Shown here: positions 1 to 5,997 of the stretch, in pieces
Layout of the letters: each line of letters begins with the position of its first letter
How positions within the stretch are numbered: the first letter of the stretch is position 1
From: Bacillota bacterium
GTDB lineage: Bacteria > Bacillota > Clostridia > Oscillospirales > CAG-382
Reading direction: 5' to 3'
NCBI GenBank assembly: GCA_029550965.1
Contig: JAKPGJ010000046.1
Location: 1-40,373 of the forward strand
Length of the DNA stretch: 40,373 nt
Made by a program: the position numbers and the translations under genes
Notes under the pieces: generated by a model
Databases searched by the model: none
Seen by the model: the letters and a program-made list of their open reading frames with translations, nothing else
What the model was told of the DNA's origin: nothing

Positions 1-50
1 ACAGGTTGGAAATGGAGAGAAAATAACAACCAATAAGCTGCCACCAGGGT

Positions 51-79
51 TAATGCAGTAATGCAATTTGTAATGCAGT
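51..79. repeat. Three direct repeats of TAATGCA(A/G)T
   Basis: TAATGCAGT at 51-59, TAATGCAAT at 59-67 and TAATGCAGT at 71-79. They lie about 125-150 bp from the presumed att core, a distance compatible with arm-type binding sites of an integrase or directionality factor. The function is inferred. Confidence 0.45.
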
Positions 80-142
80 TACGATAAGATTATATAAGAA
101 ACAACAAAACCAGCAGGGAAATTATACCAGCAAAAAAGCTAA

Positions 143-166
143 AAAAGCCCGTAAAATCGGGCTTTT
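143..166. terminator. Bidirectional terminator at element end
   Basis: Nine-pair stem AAAAGCCCG/CGGGCTTTT with loop TAAAAT. A-run and T-run on both sides allow it to work on either strand; probably closes the last transcript of the element. Confidence 0.7.
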
Positions 167-202
167 ATAAATTAGGCTAAGCTAGATTAAATAAAGATTA
201 TA

Positions 203-260
203 GGACTCAAAATCCAGTGGTAGCGATACCGTGCGGGTTCGACCCCCGCCACCGGCACCA
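203..260 (+). pseudogene. Displaced 3' part of tRNA-Leu(CAA); probable attR
   Basis: From the anticodon stem onwards this is a class II tRNA: half-stem GGA, loop CTCAAAA with anticodon CAA (208-210), TCC, a variable arm GGTA-gcga-TACC, T-arm GCGGG-TTCGACC-CCCGC, acceptor strand CACCGGC, discriminator A and encoded CCA (258-260). The matching 5' acceptor strand GCCGGTG and the D-arm are absent upstream, and pairing fails immediately before 203 (A202 faces A216). The tRNA's own terminator follows at 276-303. This is the typical look of the displaced 3' end left when an element integrates into a tRNA gene. It should not be counted as a working tRNA. Confidence 0.75.
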
Positions 261-275
261 AAATACAAAGAAATC

Positions 276-303
276 AAGGGCTGTTGAGAAATCGACAGCC
301 CTT
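276..303 (+). terminator. Terminator of the original tRNA-Leu transcript
   Basis: Stem AAGGGCTGT/ACAGCCCTT with a ten-base loop, followed by TTTA. It sits 15 bases after the encoded CCA, which supports the idea that the downstream side of this junction is the original chromosomal context of the tRNA. Confidence 0.75.
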
Positions 304-459
304 TTTATACAGCATTTTAGGCTTTTTAAAAAAGTTTTGCGGCGGTTTATGGAAAGTCAGTAATAATTTTTAAGATGATAAAATAGGAAAAGATTTTCAA
401 TCTCATCGATGCTATTATAAAGCCGCGGCCGTAAGTATTCGGAACTGCGAGGTGATAAA

Positions 460-1398
460 TTGACGGTTTACAACCAAATCCTTCGATATATCGAAGCGCA
501 TTTAAAAGAAGAGATAACCGCATCTCAAATCGCGACCAATGTAGGGTACTCTGCGAACCATATTTACAAGCTTTTCAAAGTGTATTCTCCTTATCCCATC
601 ATGGAGTACATCCGCAGAATGAAGCTGTTTCACGCTTTATCCGAGATGTACACAGGGCGCAGGCTCTACGACATCGCTTTGGATTACGGCTACGAAACGC
701 CGGCGGGATTTTATAAGGCGTTCAAGGCTGTTTTTGGCTGTACTCCAAGCGAATACAAAAAAAACAATATTCAGAAAGAAGGTATTTCTACGTTTATTGA
801 CAATGTAAAGAATATAAATGAGTTGGATGAGGTTCTTGCTTTTGCGAAAACGCTTTATCCGGATTTGACTTTTGATTTCGGCGGAGAGGGCGACGACAAG
901 TATTCCCGCAATTTCTGGCTCAAGGAATGGAAGAAGAATCCCGAGCTTTTGCTGTTTGCGAAAGAGGACGACCGGGTTTGCGGCGTTATCCTCGGCTGGG
1001 CGGAGAACAGCAGCGTCACGATCGGCGGCGACGGCGTTTCTGTCGAGTATAAAAACATGGGAATTCATGAATCGCTTTTGGTCGAAATCGAAAAACGCGC
1101 GAAAAGACTCGGCCATAAAAATATCGTGCTGGGCATCGGCGAGGGCGAAGAAGAATTCTATGCCAAAATGGGTTATACCGGAAAAACACTGATCCAGTCC
1201 GAGAAATACAGCGTCGAAGAACTGAAAAAGTTCAACGAGCAGTATAAAAACTACGAAGCCACCGGAGCGGGCGTATATGACGGTCATATCCATCAGCTGT
1301 GGCTCGACAGTTCTTTGCTGGACAAAGGCTTAAAAGAAAGGTTCGAGAAAGAAATAGGGGACTGCCGGGTGCAAATTATAGTGAATAAGGAGTTATAA
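460..1398 (+). CDS. AraC-type DNA-binding domain fused to GNAT acetyltransferase domain
   Basis: 312 residues. Residues 1-103 are a two-helix-turn-helix AraC/XylS domain placed at the N-terminus (LKEEITASQIATNVGYS, then RLYDIALDYGYETPAGFYKAFKAVFGCTPSEY). After a linker, residues about 115-270 resemble a GNAT N-acetyltransferase: an acceptor region, a strand with a GVSVEYKNMGIHESLL cofactor-binding segment, and EEFYAKMGYT near the end. The order (HTH first, sensor or enzyme second) is that of the AraC-effector fusions common in Clostridia, which usually act as small-molecule-responsive activators. Start is TTG at 460 with GAGGTG five bases upstream. It stands alone, with a terminator immediately after. 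The ligand or acetyl acceptor is unknown. Confidence 0.85.
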   Translation: MTVYNQILRYIEAHLKEEITASQIATNVGYSANHIYKLFKVYSPYPIMEYIRRMKLFHALSEMYTGRRLYDIALDYGYETPAGFYKAFKAVFGCTPSEYKKNNIQKEGISTFIDNVKNINELDEVLAFAKTLYPDLTFDFGGEGDDKYSRNFWLKEWKKNPELLLFAKEDDRVCGVILGWAENSSVTIGGDGVSVEYKNMGIHESLLVEIEKRAKRLGHKNIVLGIGEGEEEFYAKMGYTGKTLIQSEKYSVEELKKFNEQYKNYEATGAGVYDGHIHQLWLDSSLLDKGLKERFEKEIGDCRVQIIVNKEL

Positions 1399-1408
1399 AA
1401 TTATAGCA

Positions 1409-1447
1409 AAAAACCGGTTTCTCAAGTAATTTGGGAAACCGGTTTTT
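1409..1447. terminator. Terminator after AraC-GNAT gene
   Basis: Thirteen-pair stem AAAAACCGGTTTC/GAAACCGGTTTTT, 11 bases after the stop codon. Confidence 0.85.
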
Positions 1448-1516
1448 ATTCATGTAAAGTATATACTTTAATATGGTATCGATATCTTTTCCTATCGTAA
1501 AAAAATTATCTTTTAT

Positions 1517-1545
1517 TTGAATTCATCGGGTATTTGTGGTATAAT
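1517..1545 (+). promoter_or_regulatory. Sigma-A promoter for GtrA-like gene
   Basis: TTGAAT, 17-bp spacer, TATAAT at 1540-1545 with an extended -10 TGG. Predicted transcript start near 1552, leaving an unusually long leader of about 118 bases before the ATG at 1670. Nothing recognisable was seen in that leader. Confidence 0.75.
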
Positions 1546-1669
1546 TGTTCAAAAGTTTACAGGCGTTGATAAGTAAGAGTAATTGCGCGTATACTTCGTT
1601 AGTATATTAAAATAGATTGCTTATTTTAACGGTCTCACTGCAAGCAGTTTACATAAAAGGGTTGACTTT

Positions 1670-2128
1670 ATGAACAGTATAAACATAGACAAACTGATTG
1701 ACCGGATACCGAAACCGCTGCGAAAAGATAAATATATTCGGTTTTTCAAGTACGTGCTTTCCGGCACGATCGCCGTTGTCGTCGAGTTGATCCTTTTTTC
1801 GGCTTTTTACTATTTGATTCTGACCCAAATGGAAGAGAACACGCGGACGCACCTGGCGAACTTCATCGCGCGCGTGAGCTCGTCCGTGATGAATTACAAG
1901 ATAAACCGCAGGTTTGTTTTCGGCTCCAAGCGGGAAGACATAACGTTCTTTGCCAAATTTGCGCTTGTTTGGATTGTGCAGTTGGAGCTTTCCAGCATTT
2001 TAATCAATTTGGTAAACGATTCCTTCGGCGTCGAGCCCTGGATTTCAAAACTGCTGTTCGATCAGCTGCTCGCTTTTGCTTCCTACAACGTGCAGCTGCA
2101 CTGGGTGTTCAAAAAGCGCGAGAAATAA
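1670..2128 (+). CDS. GtrA-like membrane protein
   Basis: 152 residues with four predicted transmembrane helices (about 28-50, 62-82, 98-118, 123-142). The pattern RFFKYVLSGTIAVVVE in helix 1 and NFIARVSSSVMNYKINRRFVF after helix 2 is the hallmark of the GtrA/DPMS family (PF04138). Known members help move lipid-linked sugars (polyprenyl phosphate glycosides) across the membrane for wall polysaccharide or O-antigen glucosylation. The terminal Lys/Arg-rich tail FKKREK would face the cytoplasm. No glycosyltransferase partner is adjacent, so the substrate is unknown. The RBS is weak (AAAAGGG) but the start is the first Met of the family alignment as I know it. Confidence 0.85.
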   Translation: MNSINIDKLIDRIPKPLRKDKYIRFFKYVLSGTIAVVVELILFSAFYYLILTQMEENTRTHLANFIARVSSSVMNYKINRRFVFGSKREDITFFAKFALVWIVQLELSSILINLVNDSFGVEPWISKLLFDQLLAFASYNVQLHWVFKKREK

Positions 2129-2140
2129 TATGAAAAGCTA

Positions 2141-2169
2141 TTGACAATGAAAACATTTTTATTTATTAT
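2141..2169 (+). promoter_or_regulatory. Sigma-A promoter for the leaderless DUF4855 gene
   Basis: TTGACA, 17-bp spacer, TATTAT. Expected start near 2176, about 55 bases before the ATG at 2231. Confidence 0.75.
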
Positions 2170-2230
2170 GCTACCAAGCTAAAATAAAAACAAAGCTGCC
2201 CGGCGTATCGCCAGGGGAAAGGAAACTCTC

Positions 2231-3853
2231 ATGAAAATCTACGACGAGCAGAAGATAACGCCTGTCACTATGCCGGAATACTGGGACAAAAGCGAGCCCG
2301 ACTACCATGTCGAGCAAAACCTGATCGCGGGTCTGCCTTTCTATATTTTCTCGGGCGAGAACGATATGCCCTCCATTCGGACGCATAATTCGCCGGCGGA
2401 CGCCAAACAGCTGACCGACGGCGTAATACCGACGGTTCTGGATTTTAAAACCGGCGAGTGGTTCAAGTGCTGCCACGGCGTTTATCGCGATATTGTGTTT
2501 GATTTAAGAAAGACCTCCTGCGTCAACGGCTTCAAAGCGGTACTTTTGTATATGGTGAACGCCGCGATTTATTATCCCCGCAACTTCACCGTTTCGCTGT
2601 CCGAAAACGGCGTTGACTGGGAGCCGGTTTACAAAAACGACGACATCGCCGCGGTACAGTCCGACGAGATTTGCATTTTGGACGAGCGGTTTTCGGTCGG
2701 ACGCAAGGCGCGCTTTGTGAAGTTCTCGTTCGACGTGGACATCTGGGTTATGATCGGCGAGCTTGAGGTAATCGGCACCAAAGCCATTCCCGAAACCGCG
2801 GCGGAGGTAAAGCCGGTCAAGGAAGAACCGAGAAAAGAAATAAACCTGAACAAATACTTAATGCCGGAAGAGTTTTTCGGCATTCACGACCTGCTTTTGG
2901 CGTACAACTGCCGCCCGAGCGCGGACGAGGGCAAGATAACGGTCGAGCAGTTTATGCCCTACGTCGCGTACTTTGACAGAAGCGGCAAGATGGTCGACAC
3001 CTTCTTTGACGCGTACCTATTCCTGCCGTTCGCGGCGTTCCCGCACCGTACGCCCGACGTTACCTATAAAAACTGGCGCTGGTACGTCGACAACACCTTT
3101 GAAAAAGGGTATAACGTGGACGCGCTGGACATCGCGACCGGAAAGGTCAAGCAGGAGCTGGGGCTGCCCGATTACAAGACAAAGGTGTTCTTGTCGATCC
3201 TCTATCCGTTCAAAACGCAAACCAACTTCGGCGACCTGTACGGAAACGGGGAAGCACTCGACTTCTCAAAGCAGTCCGACCGCTTAAAAGCTGTAAAATG
3301 GATTATCGACGAGCAGTACAGAAGATACAAGGAGCGCAACTACCAGAACACCGAGCTGTGCGGGTTTTACTGGTTCGAGGAGCAGCTGCTGACCACCGAC
3401 GCAGGCGAGCGTGAGATGCTCAGGTTCGCGACCGATTATGTCCATAAACTCGGACTGAAAGTCATCTGGATCCCCTATTTCCAAGCGAACGGCTATCTCG
3501 TCTGGCGCGACTACGGCATTGATTACGCCTGCATGCAGCCCAACTATTCGTTCTACAACAACGAAACCGACTGGGTTCTGTACGCGAACGAGCGGTATGT
3601 CAAACGCTTCGGCATGGCGTACGAGATGGAAATCGGCGGAACGTCGGATGTTCACATCGACCGCTACAACGCATACCTGCGCGTCGGCGTCGAAACCGGA
3701 TTTATGAACGCTGTTCATATGTATTATCAGGGCGGCGGCCCCGGCGAGTTTTATCAGGCGTTCCTCTCGAAGGATAAAAAGCTCAACGACGTTTACCACA
3801 ACACCTACAAGTTCGCAAAACATACGCTTACATTAGATTTTTTAAACGAATAA
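2231..3853 (+). CDS. Discoidin-like + DUF4855 protein, no signal peptide
   Basis: 540 residues. Residues about 35-185 look like an F5/8 type C (discoidin) beta-sandwich (FDLRKTSCVNGFKAVLLY, then NFTVSLSENGVDWEPV, ARFVKFSFDVDIWVMIGELEV). Residues about 215-535 are a DUF4855 domain (PF16147), which has a TIM-barrel-like, glycosidase-like pattern: GFYWFEEQL (E383, E384), KVIWIPYFQANGY, MQPNYSF, YEMEIGG (E465, E467) and MYYQGGGPGEFY (497-508). The acidic residues are candidate catalytic ones; activity of the family is not established to my knowledge. There is no signal peptide or membrane helix, unlike the paralogue at 25766-28147. Strong RBS (GGGGAAAGGAAA) before ATG 2231; own promoter and terminator. 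Confidence 0.85.
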   Translation: MKIYDEQKITPVTMPEYWDKSEPDYHVEQNLIAGLPFYIFSGENDMPSIRTHNSPADAKQLTDGVIPTVLDFKTGEWFKCCHGVYRDIVFDLRKTSCVNGFKAVLLYMVNAAIYYPRNFTVSLSENGVDWEPVYKNDDIAAVQSDEICILDERFSVGRKARFVKFSFDVDIWVMIGELEVIGTKAIPETAAEVKPVKEEPRKEINLNKYLMPEEFFGIHDLLLAYNCRPSADEGKITVEQFMPYVAYFDRSGKMVDTFFDAYLFLPFAAFPHRTPDVTYKNWRWYVDNTFEKGYNVDALDIATGKVKQELGLPDYKTKVFLSILYPFKTQTNFGDLYGNGEALDFSKQSDRLKAVKWIIDEQYRRYKERNYQNTELCGFYWFEEQLLTTDAGEREMLRFATDYVHKLGLKVIWIPYFQANGYLVWRDYGIDYACMQPNYSFYNNETDWVLYANERYVKRFGMAYEMEIGGTSDVHIDRYNAYLRVGVETGFMNAVHMYYQGGGPGEFYQAFLSKDKKLNDVYHNTYKFAKHTLTLDFLNE

Positions 3854-3858
3854 CACAT

Positions 3859-3891
3859 AAAAAAGCAGCGCCAAAAAGGCGCTGCTTTTTT
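3859..3891. terminator. Bidirectional terminator between convergent genes
   Basis: Fourteen-pair stem AAAAAGCAGCGCC/GGCGCTGCTTTTT, loop of five A. The stop codon of the minus-strand gene (3890-3892) overlaps its right edge. Confidence 0.9.
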
Positions 3892-4207
3892 AGTTTTTCT
3901 CCAAATAGAACTTCGCCGCCGCTTCCTGCATTTCGCGCCATGCGTCAAACTGCGTATGCTCCGCCGTCAGTTTGTCGAGCTCAGAAACCGGAATGGCGTC
4001 CAAATCGGCGGAGGTTTCCGCTTTGAACCCGCCCAAACGTAAGAACTCCGCGAACGTCGCGGCATCGGTGTATTTTTTCATGAAGGCTTCGCAGTATAGT
4101 TCGTTTGGCGGAATGTTTTGCTCTTTTAAAGAGTTCGGCACATCGATCAGATTGTCCAGCAAATCGTTGATGTTGCCAAGAAGACCGGCGTCTGTAAACT
4201 TCGGCAT
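3890..4207 (-). CDS. Hypothetical 105-residue protein
   Basis: I do not recognise this family. The start chosen is ATG 4207-4205 (MPKFTDAGLLGN), with GAGGG nine bases upstream; a longer in-frame start at 4270 lies in the promoter region and is unlikely. The product is soluble, acidic and predicted mostly helical, without Cys clusters, signal peptide or membrane helix. Motif-like stretches are DLLDNLIDVPNSLKEQNIPPNE and FAEFLRLGGFKAETSADLDAIP. It has its own promoter (4242-4270) and ends in the shared terminator, so it is a monocistronic unit. Confidence 0.65.
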   Translation of the reverse strand: MPKFTDAGLLGNINDLLDNLIDVPNSLKEQNIPPNELYCEAFMKKYTDAATFAEFLRLGGFKAETSADLDAIPVSELDKLTAEHTQFDAWREMQEAAAKFYLEKN

Positions 4208-4241
4208 AAAAGAAACCCTCGCATGTGAAAATGATAGCTTA

Positions 4242-4270
4242 TTTATACCATAAAAATTGCATAAATGCAA
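4242..4270 (-). promoter_or_regulatory. Promoter of the hypothetical gene at 3890-4207
   Basis: On the minus strand TTGCAT, 17-bp spacer, TATAAA. It lies 35 bases upstream of the ATG at 4207 and argues against the upstream alternative start. Confidence 0.6.
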
Positions 4271-4319
4271 AAAAATGATTTTTTTACGAAAAATTGCTCC
4301 AATAAATTGTGAAATAATA

Positions 4320-4348
4320 TTGACTCTTTTGTCGAAATATTATATAAT
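4320..4348 (+). promoter_or_regulatory. Promoter of the zinc-ribbon gene remnant
   Basis: TTGACT, 17-bp spacer, TATAAT; 36 bases before the ATG at 4385. Confidence 0.75.
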
Positions 4349-4384
4349 AACGCAACTTACAATTTAATTTTTATGGAGTTTAAA

Positions 4385-4507
4385 ATGAAAAAATGCAGTC
4401 AATGCGGTTCGTTCAATGAAAATGACGTAATCTATTGTACGGAATGCAAAAATAAGCTCGGCAGTCCGCTGACAAAAGAAGAAGAGATTCAAGCTATGCA
4501 GGAATGA
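4385..4507 (+). CDS. Zinc-ribbon mini-ORF, probably the 5' piece of a broken gene
   Basis: 40 codons, too short for many gene callers. It starts MKKCSQCGSFNENDVIYC and carries two CxxC knuckles (C4-C7 and C18-C21), a zinc-ribbon of the kind found at the N-terminus of many small Firmicutes membrane proteins. GGAG precedes the ATG and a good promoter lies upstream. It ends ATGA-overlapping the next reading frame (4504), which continues as a helical/transmembrane protein. One added base near 4500 would join the two into a single zinc-ribbon membrane protein, so I read it as a fragment rather than an independent gene. Translational coupling of two tiny genes is the alternative. Confidence 0.6.
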   Translation: MKKCSQCGSFNENDVIYCTECKNKLGSPLTKEEEIQAMQE

Positions 4508-4716
4508 AGGAATTAGAGACCGAAGCGTATGAAACTTACGGATACGAAATAACATCGAAAGACAAAATAATAGCCGTCTTGTCGGCAATAGGATTGGTTG
4601 TATCGATAGTTTTATTAATTCTTCTCCCGTTTCATCCGAGCAAAATCGCTTATGTTGTCAGCGCGTTTTCTTTTTTCTTCTGCATATTATACTGCGTATG
4701 GATTAACGCTTTTTAG
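4504..4716 (+). CDS. Two-helix membrane protein fragment
   Basis: 70 residues: a charged start (MKELETEAYETYGYEITSK) then two hydrophobic helices (about 23-42 and 48-66), ending at an in-frame TAG. The same frame continues after the TAG as RLEAKKYVPSDLLAFIRK and a further hydrophobic helix, so the TAG looks like a nonsense interruption of a longer protein. It overlaps the zinc-ribbon ORF by ATGA. The function is unknown. Confidence 0.55.
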   Translation: MKELETEAYETYGYEITSKDKIIAVLSAIGLVVSIVLLILLPFHPSKIAYVVSAFSFFFCILYCVWINAF

Positions 4717-4863
4717 AGATTAGAAGCAAAAAAGTATGTGCCATCGGATCTTTTGGCTTTTATTAGAAAGACATTGATTTATGTCTTCTTTATACTCGGC
4801 TGCTTTTCTATTATATTTAAAAATCTAATATATAGTTTATTCAAGCATAAAAAAAGCAAACTG
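4717..4863 (+). pseudogene. In-frame continuation after TAG: third transmembrane helix remnant
   Basis: Same frame as 4504-4716. It encodes RLEAKKYVPSDLLAFIRK followed by a hydrophobic helix (TLIYVFFILGCFSIIF) and a basic tail, then runs into the terminator at 4864, where the coding sense ends without a stop. An ORF read from GTG 4738 to 4944 exists but its last third is terminator and antisense to the next gene. It is best read as the 3' part of the decayed zinc-ribbon membrane gene. Confidence 0.5.
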
Positions 4864-4894
4864 AAAAACACTGTGTTCGCAGCACAGTGTTTTT
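4864..4894. terminator. Bidirectional terminator
   Basis: Twelve-pair stem AAAAACACTGTG/CACAGTGTTTTT, loop TTCGCAG. It serves the plus-strand remnant and the minus-strand GNAT gene that ends at 4898. Confidence 0.88.
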
Positions 4895-4897
4895 TCG

Positions 4898-5170
4898 CTA
4901 TTTTACGATATCGCTGTATTCTTTGTGTTCGCCGAACCATTTGATCGCGTACGAACAGGTAAGAACCGCTTTTTTGTTGTTTTGACGCAGGTATTCCGCG
5001 GTCTGGCGCATCAGCTGACCGGCGACGCCCTGTCCGCGCAGGGAAGCGTCCACGAAGGTGTGGTTGATGTTGACGACGTCCTTTTCCACTTCGGGGAACG
5101 TGACCTCGGCGACTGTTTTTCCGTTTTCGTCGTTTAGATAGATGCTGTTCGGCGTCTTGATGAATTCCAT
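4898..5170 (-). CDS. Small GNAT-fold N-acetyltransferase (YjdJ-like)
   Basis: 90 residues, the usual length of the mini-GNAT group (Pfam Acetyltransf_CG, PF14542). It has the strand pattern IYLNDENGKTVAEVTFPEV, a TFVDASLRGQGVAGQLM acetyl-CoA binding loop (residues about 39-55) and VLTCSYAIKWFGEHKEY near the end, which includes the conserved Cys-Ser-Tyr segment of this family. Members transfer acetyl groups to unidentified small molecules. AGGAAAG lies before the ATG at 5170. It is the second gene of a two-gene unit with the 69-residue gene at 5197-5406 (26-base gap) under one promoter. Confidence 0.88.
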   Translation of the reverse strand: MEFIKTPNSIYLNDENGKTVAEVTFPEVEKDVVNINHTFVDASLRGQGVAGQLMRQTAEYLRQNNKKAVLTCSYAIKWFGEHKEYSDIVK

Positions 5171-5196
5171 GGCTGTCTTTCCTAACTTAAATAGAT

Positions 5197-5406
5197 TTAT
5201 TTATGCTGTTTTGTCAGCTCGTTTCTATAATCGCGGGGTTTTGGAATTTTATGCAGGTCCGCGTACGACTCGGCCTGCGTTTCATCCGCCGGCGGCTTTT
5301 GAACCAGCCCGGTGCAGTCGGTGCTGGATGCCACCATGTCCGAGCAGTCCAGCGAGTCCTCAAAATAAATATTATAATTGTTTTTCTTCTTATTCTTTTT
5401 CTCCAT
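5197..5406 (-). CDS. Small acidic Cys-containing protein (69 residues), unknown
   Basis: I chose ATG 5406-5404, preceded by GGGTG; an upstream in-frame extension to 5637 crosses the promoter and is not credible. The product has a Lys/Asn-rich start, then YFEDSLDCSDMVASSTDCTGLVQKPP, then ESYADLHKIPKP. I recall similar short proteins with a TDCTGL core in gut Clostridia, but cannot name a family or a function. There is no signal peptide or membrane helix. The promoter at 5497-5525 is excellent, so it is probably expressed; the mini-GNAT gene follows in the same transcript. Confidence 0.6.
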   Translation of the reverse strand: MEKKNKKKNNYNIYFEDSLDCSDMVASSTDCTGLVQKPPADETQAESYADLHKIPKPRDYRNELTKQHK

Positions 5407-5496
5407 TTTCGTCACCCGATTATAGCTTAACCGGATGACAGGGAAATATGCAGTTTCAATCTGCAGCGCTTTTGCGCGCCGGCGGTACTGATTTAT

Positions 5497-5525
5497 ATTA
5501 TAACGAATAAAGCAGTATAAGTCAA
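5497..5525 (-). promoter_or_regulatory. Sigma-A promoter for the 69-residue protein / mini-GNAT unit
   Basis: Minus strand TTGACT, 17-bp spacer, TATAAT. Confidence 0.8.
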
Positions 5526-5695
5526 ACGGAATGAACGGATTTATTATTAACTTAATGATACGCTTGTTGCCGCAAGCAAAATGAAACAGGCAGGAGAAAT
5601 CCTTATTGGTTTTTTTGTGTATCATTTTGTGTATCACCGAAAAATAACATAGCGCGATTACTGCAATTTATGTGTAAATGCACGAAAAGAAAAAC

Positions 5696-5730
5696 CCCTG
5701 AAAACCACTGTCTTTCCAGTGCTTTCAGGG
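5696..5730 (-). terminator. Terminator of tRNA-Val
   Basis: Imperfect stem CCCTGAAA...TTTCAGGG with inner CACTG/CAGTG, then a T-run on the minus strand (a T-run is also present on the plus side). It starts nine bases after the tRNA 3' end. Confidence 0.8.
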
Positions 5731-5738
5731 ATTTTTTA

Positions 5739-5815
<77 letters not shown>

Positions 5816-5840
5816 AAATTATTTTCGGTTGGCGATAGAT

Positions 5841-5869
5841 ATAATACAACAAAGCAATCGATTTGTCAA
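5841..5869 (-). promoter_or_regulatory. Promoter of tRNA-Val
   Basis: Minus strand TTGACA, 17-bp spacer, TATTAT, 25 bases before the tRNA 5' end. Confidence 0.8.
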
Positions 5870-5940
5870 CCCTTAAATGATAAATTTCATCGAATTGCAT
5901 AAAACCCGTTTGCAGATTTGTAAAAATATAAAAATCATTC

Positions 5941-5969
5941 TTTACAAAAGTATAAATATTCATTATAAT
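5941..5969 (+). promoter_or_regulatory. Promoter of putP
   Basis: TTTACA, 17-bp spacer, TATAAT; the leader would be only about 20 bases and contains the GGAGG ribosome binding site. Confidence 0.8.
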
Positions 5970-5997
5970 ATCAGCATTAAACGTTGGAGGTTAACAA

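Larger units (their letters stand above)
1..202. mobile_element. Right end of an integrated element (flank of a tRNA-Leu attachment site)
   Basis: No gene is visible here. The stretch carries three copies of TAATGCA (51, 59, 71), a bidirectional terminator and then abuts, at about 203, the 3' part of a tRNA-Leu gene whose 5' half is absent. That arrangement is what remains on the far side of an element integrated by a tyrosine recombinase at the anticodon loop of a tRNA gene. The repeats would then be candidate integrase or excisionase arm sites. The element itself lies off the window to the left, so its nature (prophage, ICE, other) is unknown. This is an inference from the partial tRNA; no integrase is visible. 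Confidence 0.5.
5407..5738. other. Intergenic region (332 bases)
   Basis: This stretch holds the minus-strand promoter at 5497-5525 with a leader of about 90 bases, a short direct repeat (TTGTGTATCA twice, 5612-5636 area) and the terminator of the tRNA-Val gene at 5696-5730. Between 5530 and 5690 I see no further gene or RNA structure. Confidence 0.6.

Noticed and set aside
4738..4944. Separate 68-residue gene from GTG 4738
   Set aside because: Its last third is terminator stem and antisense of the GNAT gene; the frame joins the upstream membrane ORF across a TAG.
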